Below are positions 9,091-21,365 of a stretch of 64,000 nucleotides of DNA, piece after piece. The number at the start of each line of letters is the position of its first letter. Position 1 is the first letter of the stretch. The DNA is from Lichina pygmaea. Lineage: Eukaryota > Ascomycota > Lichinomycetes > Lichinales > Lichinaceae. The translations under genes were made by a program, and so were the position numbers. Below the pieces are notes generated by a model, which saw only the letters and a list, made by a program, of their open reading frames with translations, was not told the DNA's origin and ran no database searches. The stretch is from positions 3,286,001-3,350,000 of the forward strand of contig OY730171.1 in assembly GCA_963422465.1 (NCBI GenBank). The letters run 5' to 3'.

Positions 9091-12000
9091 ATGGCATCCA
9101 GCCCGCCAGCGCCAGCTGGGCCTAGCCCAGACCGCCGGCCAGGTGGCGCAGCTCCTTCACGGCCTGTGACAATGACCGACGCCTTTGCAGACGTTTTCCT
9201 CCCGAGAAGCATGACACGCCGACTGGCCACCAACGGTCCTCCGAATAACTCTCCACGAGCTGGCCGACCAGTCGCACAGGTGCCAACGGCGGCTAAGCAG
9301 ATGTCGACCACCAACAAGCCGTTGTCACCCAACGACGGAAACAGCATGAAAGACAAGGTACGGAAGTGGCAGGAAGACTGTGGTGGTGCCGCTGCTGCCG
9401 AAGACACTATCGACACCACCTCTCCCTCAGCAGAAGCCCACCTGGACGCCCCTTCGAATGCAGCAAAGGAGCAGGGCCAGAACTTGGGCAAGTCAAAGAA
9501 GCGGACTAGGCAGAGGCACCGCAAAGGGCAAGAAGAGCCGCTCAAGAACGGCCCCAAGGCGACCCCTTCGAGACTGGATGACGATATGCCGCGGCGAGCA
9601 AAAGCGTCTTCTCCAGCGACCCCGAAGAGGCGAGTCGTCAGCGACGAGCATTGGGTTAGAGAGAGGAAGAAACAAGACTCGGCTGCCACGGAACTTCCGA
9701 ACAACACGCGCGAAGCCCTGAAGGGACGGCCGAGAAATGCGCCGCTAAAGAATCTCGTCGAGGCGTGGATGGAGAAATTGCCAGTCGACGACGAAATCAC
9801 TCCCAAACGGCGGCCGAAGAGGATGCGGCCAGATCGGACGAGTGAACGTTCCGAGGTAGTCGTCGGAGAAAACACAGGTCGGACTAGGTCTGACGATTCT
9901 CCACCGACTCCGTCGCGAAGAAAGCCACCGAAGCCTCCCTCCCCTGCACCTGCACCTCAAGGAGTCAAGGGGTGGCTACGGTCTCAGAGAACGCCAAGCC
10001 CTGTTGCGTCGGGTCCGAGCTCGCGTCACTCAAACGGATCAGCATCTCCAAAGGCGGCTGGGGCAGAATCGACGGTCGAGCGGAACGCTTTGCCTCGGCA
10101 CAAATCCAAGCGTCGTGGAAAAAGATCGCACCGCAAAGTCCGGCGCGGCTCGCCAGACCCAGAGGGATCTGAGCGTGGACCGCCACCGAAGACGACAGCC
10201 GTCAAGGTCGATCCCCGCGAAACGAATCTGAGGGAGGATAGGCATGCGGCTCCGGACTTGGCGCCCGTTCCCGGCCCTCGGAAGCCCGAGGGCCGGATTG
10301 AAGCCTGGCTTGACAACACTCCGGATCCATTCGTCGATGTTCAGACGAACCCGGATCCGTCAGCCGTGGAAGTTTGCCATGGGCCTCCCGAGGAAGGTCT
10401 TCCGGAAAACATATCGAGCCGAAACTCAGTCAAAGTCGAATCGCGTAGGAGTGGGCCGACGAAGGCTAGGGTCAGCGCCGAGAAATGCCGCAAAGACCCA
10501 GGCAAGGAATCCCGCAAGCTACATGTGTCTTTCGACATCCCCAGCCCACCCTTCGCGGGTGCGGATCATCACACCTCGAATGACGTCGATCCACATCCAG
10601 ATAGACAGCACACGGGTTCGCCCACGTCACCGATCAAGAGAGGCGGTCGTGCGAGAGAGCGTCCAGCCAAGAGTGCGGTCGTCAAGAGTCCTTCCGCAAC
10701 AGAGGAGCCGTTCTCCGAGAACACCGACGTGCCGTCGGCCGCTGCTGTAGATGCTCTGTCGAAGGATCAGACGCAGACGGCCATCGAGCCTCCGAATAGA
10801 CACGACGCCGAGCCCCGCACTGAGCGGTCTAGAGGCTCAGAGAACCGGGCGCCTGACGCGTTTCGAATGCAAGCTGAAACAATGTCACCCGAAGAGCCTG
10901 AGCCGGCGCCTGCAGTCCAGAGTCCAGCGATGGGTGATGTCTCCCTTGAGACCTGCTGGGCGCGTTGTCTACCACCGCAGGATGCTTCCATGAACAATCA
11001 GCTGCCAAGGCTTGACGGTCGAGCGGAACCCGCTGAAGGCAGCATCGCCTCTTGCACGGACCTGGCTTCTATGGTGTCCCTGCAGAGCACAGCGAGCGGA
11101 AGACTGAAGCCCTCACGAAGCGTCAGAGCACTTCGAAGCAACCTGACCGACCCAACGCTCACGGACCTGATGAGGGAGCTGTCCGAGGATGAAACCAGAT
11201 ACAGGCGTGAATTACATACGCTGGTGGATGGAGTGATCCCGGTGCTGTTGACGTGTGTCTTGTCCAAATCGGACTCCGCTACCGCAGCGGGCCTTTATGG
11301 CACATCGTCGACCAACGCAAACGATCAGGTTTTCACGCAGCCTATCATCAATATGGGAGTTGCCCTAGAACGGCTCAGATCACTTCACAAACGGATTCCA
11401 CTACGGGATCCCGACAGATTACTTCAGTGGGCCAAGGGGGCTCATAACATCTACCAAGAGTACATCAATTGCTGGAGGCTTGGCTTTGAAGACGTCGTCG
11501 TCAACCTAGGTCCTGCAGACTCCAACATCGTTGAGGCACGTCAAGACGAGGAAGCGGGCGCATCGCGACCGTCCAAGGAACAGTCAGACGAAGATCCGGG
11601 CATGCCGAGGAACGCTGACGGAGACGTGGTCGACGCTCAGGGAAGGAGGGTCGACGTGGCCTACCTTCTCAAGAGACCGCTCGTACGGCTCAAACGTCTG
11701 GCGAAGACATTCAAGGTACGCTCATCTCGTCATGTCACTTCAGCAGTTGCTGAGGGTCATAGGGAATCAATCATCAGATGCCGTCCAAGACGGCCGGAGA
11801 GCAAGAATCAACGTTCCACTCTCTCTTCACCAGAGCTCGCACGAAAGTGAGAGACGAGGAGGCGAGGGTCGACGACGAGACAGCGGCAGCGCTCGATCCT
11901 TCCGAGGCATTCGAGCTGCTATCTCTCGCACCAGCGGCGTCTGTCACGATCGACCCAACACGCTACGTCACACTGAGAGACATGTTCAGCCTCACGCTTC

Positions 12001-15000
12001 GGCACTCCAGCGGACAGACGCTCACGCGCAGGGTTGAGCTCTTTCTGCGGGACAGCGATTCCGCGGAAGGAGGAAGTGATATCCTGGTCGCCGAGCTTCG
12101 GGATGACGGCCATGGCCTGCTCTTCGCCCCGATCGATTCCAGCCTGTGCTCTGCACGGCAGGGTGGACTACCGGGAGAGGCTGTCGTAATGGTAAGAGGT
12201 ACCTCGGACGATGGTCAAGAATGGCACGAGATCCTGTTGCTCTACTCCGATCACGTTGATGCCTGCATCGATTGGATAGATGCTCTTGGGTCGAATCCTA
12301 GGCCACCTGTCATAGCCCGCCAGCAATCGTTCATCCGGGCCAGGCAGCCATTGTCGATCGAGCCAAGATACGACTTGGAGCCGGTCCCGGCCTCGCGGCA
12401 GGCAGCCGGGCAGACTCAGCAGCCGACACCGGGACTCTCGCATCTATCGTCATCCCGTCTTCATGATCGCGAAACTCGAAGTCTATCCGAATCTTCTTGC
12501 GCCGGGCAAGCCGAAGGGTACGAAGGGCGTAACAACGCCATCAGCCAGGCTTCATCTCCGGTCCTTCCATCTTCTCCGGTCGTCACGGTCAAGCAGAGGC
12601 CGAGTCCAAAATCGCCCCAAGCCGGCGGCTCCTCGCAGCTCAGTGCCGAGAGACCGACTACTCCTCGTTCACCCAAGGCCTCTGGCGGCGCCGCGACGCA
12701 AGCTGGTACGAACCAGAGCAGTGGACTTCGGAGAGTCAACGCGAAAAGAGCATCAAGGTCCTTTGATCATTCAGGCGGTACATGGCAAGATCGGAGAGCA
12801 GCAAGCGTCGGCGGCGGCGGCAGCCCGAGATCCGAGCTGTCCGTCGCATCAGTCGGCTCTACTCCCAAAGAAGCATTCTTCGCACGACAGGACTTGGCGG
12901 CACCTGACTTCGAGATCTCAGCAACTTCTACAGCAGCAGCAGTTAAACCCACTTCCAGGGCTCGCTTGTCGCCGGACCAAGATCGCCGTCAAGACAGCAA
13001 TTTGCGTCAGGACACGCGGCCGTCTGGAGCATCGGTCAAGTCCGCGGCCCTACCGGGTGGTAACAAGCAGGCGATCCAATCTCGAAGCCAGCCCAGCCCG
13101 TCACAGAGCAACGAATCGCATCTAGAGGACTTCGACCTCGAGAAGATCTACTCTCCTGACCCTGATCTAGCTCGGCGAAAAACCACATGGGGAAAGAAAT
13201 CTACCTCGCCCTCTCCGGTCACTCCACAACATACATCCACACTCCCATCCGTCGGCTCTCCGTCACTTTCGAATCGGCGCAACGGGGCTTTCCGAGACGT
13301 CACGGGATCATCCGGCAACATCGAGCAAGCAGGAGATAACACAGCTGCTCAGAACACACACCGTGCCGGCAACTCTCCCCTGGACATACCGCACAACCCG
13401 GGACTAACAAATGAGTCTACCGAAACAGTCGAAGGGCTGGCGCCATCCACCCCACCGTTGTACGCGGTTCCCGCTCCTTCGCGGCTGAAGAATGACATCA
13501 AGGTCAACGCTGGTCTTCCGGCCCTGACACCCAGCTTCCGGAGCGGATCTCGTTCGTCCTCGCCGTTGAAGAACGAGTATGAACCGTCAGCAACGTCGGA
13601 AGACTCGTCGGAAGACGCATCGGTCGCGGCAGATATACAACTGCCCGACGATGATGACGAACACGACACCCTGTCCGACACCACGTCCGAGGAGGCGGAT
13701 GAGGAGCTCGAGGACGGCGATGCTCCAACTCCTCTTCTTCCCATCGGCGCGCTACAGCGCTTGCGCAGGGTGTCCCGTCCCGGGTCGAACCGCACAGCGA
13801 ACCTCCCAAGCCTCGCGCCGTCCGATTCGGCGTCTCAGGCGCCATACCGGAGCGTGCCATCTCAGCCGATGGAGACGGCCCGAGCGATCGCGTCGGTCTT
13901 TGCCTGGTCCGAAGGACGAGGGGTGTGGGAGAGCCTGCATCCCACCGAATGCAGCATCGTCGTCACCGGCGGCCTTATCGAGGTCCACGAGATGACGGCG
14001 GAACATTCGGCGCCGAGGGCCACACCGGCGGCATCGGGGGATAGGGACAGCATGTCGGGCTCCCCGAATTTCCGGCCGGGGAGGCTGCCGCTTGTGGGCC
14101 AGGAGCTGACCCCGCTGGTGATGGTCCATCGCGGCACCGCTTTGGACATCTCCGTCCGCTCCCCGCCAACGGCTCGATCGACGCTCGACTGCGGAAGCCG
14201 GATCATGTTCCGGTCTCGCAATCCCAGCGAGTGCGAGGCCCTGTACGGGCTGGTGACAGCGGCGAGGCTCAACAACCCCACGTACGTAGCTCTCCAGCAC
14301 GCGCGATGCCGCCACGTCGGGCCCGGCTACTCGGCCCTCCGCGGACGACAGTCGCAACGGCGGAAAAGCTGGCTGGGATGGGGTCGGAAGCGGAGCCAGC
14401 GGGGCGACAGCGTGGCGGAGCCAAGCGTGTCTGCCTCCGAATGCAGCGTCGGCACGAGACGTTCGTTGCTCTCGGCGATGGGATTCCTCGACCGAAGCGG
14501 GCGATTCTTCAGCACTCCGCTGTCGAGCACCAGCGGCAGCATCGCGTCGACCGAGCCGACGGCGGCGTCGAGCGGCGAGAACAGCGGAGCCTCGACACCG
14601 GCGCAGGAGTCGAGCCCGGGGAAGAACAACTCGATCGGGCCAGCCGAGACCAAGTGTCGCTTGCACGTGCGAGCGGATCGGGGCAAGAGATGGCACAGCA
14701 TGGGTAGCACGCGACTCACGATCGAGCCGTCGCCCGTCGTCGGCAGCGGTAGCTTCTTCCCGGGACCGGTCGACGAACGGCGCATCATCGTCAAGGCCAA
14801 GTCCACGCGCAAGGTCTTTGTCGACGCCTGTCTCGGCAGCCGATCGTTCATGCGCGTCGGCACCTGCGGCATCGCCTTCGAGGTGCGCGAGGACATCTGT
14901 GGGCCGACGGGCGAGGTGGGCCAGGCCGGGCCGACGGGCGGAACGGGCGTCCAGCACAAGATCTATCTGATCTCGGTGAGTTTTTGCGTTTCTCTGGGCA

Positions 15001-15230
15001 GATACAATCTTCTTCGTGTCGTCCTGTCCCTTCTCGACTTGCTTCGTTCACGTCCCTTCCCTTCCGTCCAAGCCTCGGCAGACGACGATCGAGTAATTTC
15101 TGTCTGGCACTCCCTTGCAGTTCAGTCTAGTCCAGTGAAGTATAGATTCTGACGACTCTTTACCTCTACCGTCTAGCTCCCCTCGGAGGTTCAAGCCGCG
15201 TACATCTTCTCGCTGGTGGCTCCAAGCTAG
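9091..15230 (+). CDS. large RhoGEF (DH)-like protein with PH-like C-terminus
   Basis: Exons are 9091-11715, 11778-14975 and 15177-15230, giving 1958 residues. About the first 680 residues are low-complexity, basic and Ser/Pro-rich. Around residues 689-800 lies a Dbl-homology-like helical region (LTDLMRELSEDETRYRRELH, then KRIPLRDPDRLLQWAKGAH), continuing to YLLKRPLVRLKRLAKTFK. Exon 2 opens with a PH-like segment, then a long Ser-rich acidic linker. The last ~250 residues look like a second PH-like fold ending IYLISLPSEVQAAYIFSLVA across the final intron. I know this architecture from Pezizomycotina, where it is often listed as an SRm160/300-like or RhoGEF protein. Activity toward a Rho GTPase is inferred, not shown. 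Both introns are phase 0 with clean GT/AG ends. The start is the first ATG of the long frame. Confidence 0.85.
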
Positions 15231-16317
15231 GCCGGTTTCTCGCGCACGCTGGGAAGACTCCTCCACAGGTCTTGTTTTGGGCTTCATGAGGTCCAGTGTA
15301 GGGGACGGCAGGCATTCTATCGTCATGCGTTTTTAGCGTTCTCATTTCCGGACCGGGCGTTCGTCCTTGTCGGCGGCGGCGCCGTGGGCGAGTTGCAGCA
15401 TAAGCGGTGCCGGAAGGGGGAGCACTTTCTTGTCATCATTCTCCCCACTACCTGCCTACCAGCAGCATCACAGCAGGAAATGCTCATGAGCAGGGCAGGC
15501 AGTAACCCTTTTTACTCTCTTTTCTTCGCCTCTCTTTCTTCTTGCTTCTTCCCTGTGCTTCTTTCCTCAATCTCTTGCGGCTTAATGGTTCTTTTACTGG
15601 GTCTCTGCATATACACATGATACCCTGGTGTACGGAAATGATGTCCACACGGCGTTGAGCTGCACTTGGCAACGAGCAGCCGTATGGCTTGGCACATGCT
15701 TCTGCTTTGGGAACAATGACTAGCCGCTCATCTGGTCTTTTTGTGAAGTTCCCGCCAGGTCTGTTTCAGTACAGGGATGGGCAGCGGCATTCTCTCGGGT
15801 CCTAATGTCACCTCCTCAACCCCCACCCCTAGTCCTTCCCCAGAAAGAAAAAGATGATTGGGGAGGTGTGTGAGGTCTGAATTTGCACCCCACACAAACT
15901 CTAACTCCCAGAGTGTCATACGGGCAATCCAGTTCTTTGCGGTTTATCTCCCTTATGAAAAGGAAAGGTGACAAAACCAAGCTCAGGAGCTGCTATATGA
16001 CATATCCTCTGGGATATCACTTTCCCTGAGTATCAGGTGGATGTGTTGATGTATGGAGTGCGCTGCTGAATGGTCAAAGCTTGGTGTTGATGTTCAGAAT
16101 CAGCTATCATTCAGGGGTAGGCATGTGGGATTTTAGTTCCCTTGCGTGTTGTGGCAACAGTCTACAAACACAAGTGGGACTTATGATAACTACCGCGGTT
16201 GTCAATAGTATCAGCCCGCCCCTTGTACCGCCAAGTGATTCATCATCTGGCACCCGTAACGCACACACCACTGCTCCATCGTCCGCAGCATTCTACATCT
16301 TGAAAGGGCTTGAAGAA
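15231..16317. other. intergenic
   Basis: No gene was recognised. It holds the 3' region of the RhoGEF-like gene and the promoter of the queuosine gene. The open frame extends upstream of 16318, but that part lacks family similarity. Confidence 0.5.
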
Positions 16318-18328
16318 ATGCACTCCTCAGATGAGGAGGAGGTCGACCCGGAGCTTCTCCGCCTCTTCCAAGAGCGACTCGCCACAGGCTCGGAATTCCC
16401 TGCACACCTTCCAGACGATGTGCCTACTACTTTCGACACACATGTTCTTTCCAGCGCGGAGTACATCGTCAACCAAGCCGTTGACGTGGCCTTGGACCCA
16501 CGAGCGACGAAGGATGCAGCGCGGTTGATAGCAGAAAGGATGCGGACGACGGGATACTCAACCAAGACATGGTCAAGCCACGAGCTTCATCCATACATCC
16601 TCGACGACGACGGCGACGAAAGGAGACGGGAGATTGTTGACTTCATCTTCACCATGGATCTTCTGAATTTCTGCTTCTGGCCAGACAAAGCCGGAGAGGA
16701 GAACAGATTCACCGTGCTTTACAAAGACAAGAAGTGGACCGGGTACTGGAGCTTGGTTGCGGCCTTGCAGATGGCGCTCGACAAGGGTGTGCAGTCTCCA
16801 CCCCCCTCAGTCTCGTTGACCGAGAACGAACGCTGAAAAATTCTCGAGCCCCACCAAGGCGTCCTCACATAATTGTTGCACATTCGACTAAGCAGGAAAG
16901 GACTTTCTAGGCATACCAATAACTACGCCGTCCTTCTGGGTCGATCAAGAGGCCTGCCCAGATGACACTATCAAAGAGGTCTTCCGCTCCTGCACCTCTG
17001 AAGACATGCCTCTGATAGAGAAACGCATCTCCTGCCTACGGCAAGCGGGGGAGGTATTGTGTACGGTACAGCCAGGACATTTCTCACAAGATCGTTGCCA
17101 TTGGTCCCGTCCCTGTAGATAGATAGTCTTGATCTGCTGTACAACAGGGACTGACCACGCTGAGATTGACGCGGGCTTGCCAGGAGTTCAACGGACGATT
17201 CATACACTGCATAGAGCAGGCCAAAAACTCTGCCGCCGCGCTCATCAACATACTAATCACATACTTCTCGTCCACGTTTCGCGACGTGTTCCTCAGCCCC
17301 TTCGACGATGACAGCGACGACGAATACGTTCCTGTCGACGACGCCGATGGTCGATCGAGACGGAGGACGGAGAAGGGGAGAAAGAGAGAGGTGTTCTTTC
17401 TCAAAAGAGCGCAGATCCTTGTCGCGGACCTGTGGGCTTGCTTCGACCGGAAGGGTTATGGGAGGTTTGATGATGTCGACTGCGTCACGACGTTCGCCGG
17501 TACGTATGACCTGCATGACTCTCCACGCAGGCTCCCTCTTGCATTCGAAACTCTACCTCGTACCATGAACTCCTTGCTCTGCATTGAGACTTCAGTGACC
17601 CGCTGGAAGTACAACGCTGATTCACATGCAGCCGCTAACGAGTACGAGGATTCAAAGACTACCGGATTCCACAGATGCTCCACACACTGGGGTGCTTGAA
17701 ATACAGTCCACCCCTGGAAGCTCACATTCGCTCCTTGAAAGAGATGGAGTCGGGCGGGAGCTGGGAAGTGCAGATTCGAGGTTAGTGCATCTAGCGGGGC
17801 TCACGTTGCGTTCTATTCTTCGTGAGAAGCCATCTCTCTCTGCTTTGCTGGACCAGAATCCTGCACCGTTTCTCCTCGGTCCCCTCAAAGCCGTCGTTTC
17901 TTCTCCAACACACGCGCTATCACCTAACGCGATTGCAAAACCATGCAGGCTGCACAATCTGGGCAGTCGAGCTTCTTCGTCGCCAAATCACGCGTCTGCT
18001 CGAGACGGACTCGCGAAGCAACGGGATCGTACCGTTCGACCTACCAGACAAGATGGCAGGGCCACGAGCCAGCGACGAAAGCACGCAGACGGAAGAGCGA
18101 GCGACGGCCACTGACGCGTCATGCCTGAGAATCAATGCCATCCTGATCGATTACTTTCTGTACGACACATGCAAGGAGCAAGAGCGGATGGCGACAAGGG
18201 TCGGCGAAGAAGCCGACGGCGACAGCGAGCTACCGTCGCCCGAAAAAGACCAGGCCGGCCTCGACGGCGGAGAGAGAAGCATGCTGATGATGATCCCACA
18301 TCACCGGGTCAAGAGCATCTGGTACTAG
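16318..18328 (+). CDS. QNG1: queuosine-nucleotide hydrolase (Qng1/DUF2419)
   Basis: Family members release queuine from queuosine 5'-phosphate so that it can be salvaged for tRNA modification. Exons are 16318-16786, 16911-17065, 17184-17499, 17649-17780 and 17949-18328, giving 483 residues. Conserved blocks are LSSAEYIVNQAVDVALD, WSSHELHP, DLLNFCFWPDKAGEENRFTV, WTGYWSLVAALQ, then TTPSFWVDQEA, FKRAQILVADLWAC (here LKRAQ), FKDYRIPQMLHTLGCLKYSP and CTIWAVELLRRQI. The start MHSSDEEEVDPELL suits the family's acidic N-terminus. Unusual: exon 3 has an inserted charged segment (DDDSDDEYVPVDDADGRSRR and following) that makes the protein longer than most relatives. No queuine-synthesis gene lies nearby, as expected for a salvage enzyme in fungi. 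Confidence 0.92.
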
Positions 18329-20905
18329 ACCGCCAGGAAGCCTCGTCTCGAGGGCTTTATTCATTCAATCACCACACCTAAAGCTTCTCTGGTTCGTGTC
18401 TTGTAAAAGACTAGACTAGTTCAACCAAGCACACCAACTTTCATCTGCAAACACCACAACTTTCTGATATACCATTCCCCAAGACACTACATATCCCTCG
18501 AGTTTTCTCTCTAGCCTAACCCAAGTCTTGGTATTTCTTTACTGAGAAGTTTTCTGGGAAAGAAAGCATGTAAGTATTTAGAATTCCTGCATGGCTGGCA
18601 CAACTACAGGCCTATCGAGAGAGGGGAAGAAGTCTAGTCCATTGAGCCCCTCTCGGACTCGAGGGCTATATGTCCCTGATCTGGCTGACTAAGGCTACCG
18701 TACTGACCAAGCCAGGCTAGCCCCTGGCCCTGCCGCAACAATGGCTTACGTATCAGCCAGATCAAAGTAAGGATAAAAGAAGATACAAACGTCTAGAGCG
18801 TTGCCGTTCTCCTTTTTTTTCCCTCCTTCCTTCTCTGCCGTCGTTCCTTTCTTTCTATTTCATTCTATCCTCACCCCCTTCTGTCCGAATGCGCAGGTGT
18901 ACGAGTAAAGAGAGCAAGGAGTTTTTCGCGACCATGTGCCTTTTGCGGCTGAACCTCGCGGAGGAACAACTATACATACGTACGTACGGAACATACAGTA
19001 CAGTACTCCGTACAACACCGGTACATACATATGAGGTACCGTAACCACTCCCCCGCACCTCTCTAGCTAGGCAACCCAATTGAACCACGGCCCCTTGTTC
19101 TTCAGTGCCCGATTCTCCTAGGACGCTGTACGTACGTACAGTACGGAAGTAAATAGCGAGCAGTTCGAACATATGGAACGCAAGGACCTGGATGGAAGAC
19201 GGGTGAGAAGAACCTGTACGGAAGTACTCGTACGAGACTTCACGTGACCGTCTTCACGCCAATACCGGTACGTACCCTCGTACCCTCGTACCTCGTACTG
19301 CATGGCTCATCACGTGCCACCACCCCGACTCCATCCCGCCCCTCACCCCACCCTGCCCCACCACCCCACCAGGCCCAAACCCATGCCCGCCGCGCCGAAA
19401 CCACCCAGGCGTTGCCACGACATCGCACGACGAGCCGACCAAGGCGGCCAAGGCAGCCAAGGCAGCTGGTACGTGGCTAGGACAAACCGTACCGTAGCTT
19501 CCTTCCGACTAAGGGCTAGGCGGTACAGTAGGTTTCCGACTAGCTCACGATGTGAGGCAGAAGAGCTGACGGGACGATCGAGATGTCTTGGCTTGGCCTG
19601 GTTGCAACACCTACTCCGTAGGTCGAGAGCCTTACTGGTAGATGGCTGCAGTGGTAATACTGCCGGCCCGGCTCGTCAGTCATGCATCAGGTCCAGGTAC
19701 GAAGTACGGGCTTGCTGGTCCGACTTGCCCCACACCGGGTGCTAAATTTAGTAAGCTGTTCCATTGAGTCGCCTGCCCTGGTTGATCCTTTGCTTTTTTT
19801 TAGTGACCGCCCTAAGCAAGTGCAGTAGTACGGTATTCACTTGGTCTTGAGACATCAAGTTCTTTGTTGGTTGTGCTCAGTTACGCCTGCTACACCACTG
19901 AGTTGAGCCTTGGTCTGGGCCTGCGCCCTCTGCAGGTGAGTGCAGAGATCGATCGACTGGTCTAAAGAGTACCGTCTGGCTTAGTCAGACGTTAGTCAGC
20001 CACTCCCTGAAACAACAGTCCTCTGCCGAACCCAACTGCTAAACGACGAGATTCAGCGGCAGGGCTATCCTCGCTCGAGCTTATCAAAAAGATCTACCGA
20101 GGTATTTTATCTCGAAGATCTTTCCGTCATTTCTGCTCAACGGCGCTCGGACGCACTTACTGTACATACGTACTTCGTATAGGTACAGAACGTACTGTAC
20201 GTACAGTACGTACGTACGTATGTATCTTTGCGCACTTTCCTTTTTGTTCCCCCGTTCAGGAACATTGGCAGCATCGGCTGCCTATCAGTGATGGCACGAC
20301 AAGATGTTCACCACCACCACGATCTTCTTGGAGGCAGTCTTTCTCCGAGCAACGCTTGCATGCCGCTGGAGGCTCAAGGAGACAGAGGGGATTGATGGCA
20401 TCAGTCGCCGTACCGTCGTACCTCCGTACGCCAGGGTGCGGTAAGGCTCATGCGAGAAGATCATCAGATCCGTCACGGACTCCTGCCGCTCACCTTCGCC
20501 GATCCCTTACAGTACAATCTCGGAAGGTTCAACAGGTCCGAGCACCAAGCCCACACTAGACAAACCCACGCTCGGCATGCCCGAGATGACGTCCCGCCAT
20601 CGACGAGCCCCCCACTTCGACCGCGCCGGCTTTCATGCCGTCACCAGCCGGGATCGATGGTGTCATCGGGCGGACAAGCGGACAGACCCGGAAGGCGTTC
20701 GTGCGACGTTCAGCCCTTCTGGGGTATTGTTGCTTCGACCATGGATATAAGACAGGCCCGATGCCGCTACGGCAAGGAAGCCTTCTTCCGGAGTGGACCT
20801 GTAGCACGAGACGAAGTCTGAGGTGACGACGGCCGAGCAAGGTCCAGACAGCGGCGTTCGACTGCGCGGTGCACGTGGGCGGATTCTCCCCTTGAAGCGT
20901 TCAGG
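18329..20905. other. 2.6-kb gene-poor spacer with GTAC clusters
   Basis: No gene was recognised. It contains the inverted copy of the dispersed repeat (18702-18740), polypyrimidine runs (about 18810-18890), dense GTAC/TACG clusters (18970-19035, 19125-19150, 19214-19300, 20160-20225) and GTACGGAAGTAC elements at 19141 and 19216. Confidence 0.5.
18702..18740. repeat. dispersed repeat, copy B (inverted)
   Basis: On the minus strand this reads TTGTTGCGGCAGGGCCAGGG and continues GCTAGCCTGGCTTGGTCA. That matches copy A near 6639-6694 apart from an insertion and a few substitutions. Confidence 0.6.
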
Positions 20906-21320
20906 ATGGCCATGAAGCCCATCTTCGTTGCGACCCATCCGAGGTCATGTTCGACGGCGTATGAGCGGGTGCGTGTGATCGTCCTGCATCGCCTCGAGTT
21001 GCGATCATCTCCCCTCCGCCGAGCAGGCCGGCTGACCTCTCCGAGTGCTCAGGTGTTTATGACTCGCCGTGATACCTTGCATTGCATCCACGAGCCTTTC
21101 GGCGATGCATACTACTACGGCCCGGAGAGGCTGAACCCGAGATATCAGGACGACGAGGCGGGCCGCAATGCCTCTGGCTTCGGTGGCACGACCTATCAGG
21201 ACGTGCTCGATGGCATCGATCGGGAGACGGCTGAGGTTGGGCTGCCCCTTCCGCACCTCCCGATGCCAGGCGCCGCCACATGTGTCTGCTTCTGCCCTCA
21301 TGTCTCCGACAGCGTCCCTG

Positions 21321-21365
<45 letters not shown>

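Noticed and set aside
13752-14957. 401-codon minus-strand open frame
   Set aside because: It is antisense to the RhoGEF-like coding sequence, whose GC-rich codons keep the opposite frame open. Composition is Arg/Ala-rich with no domain.
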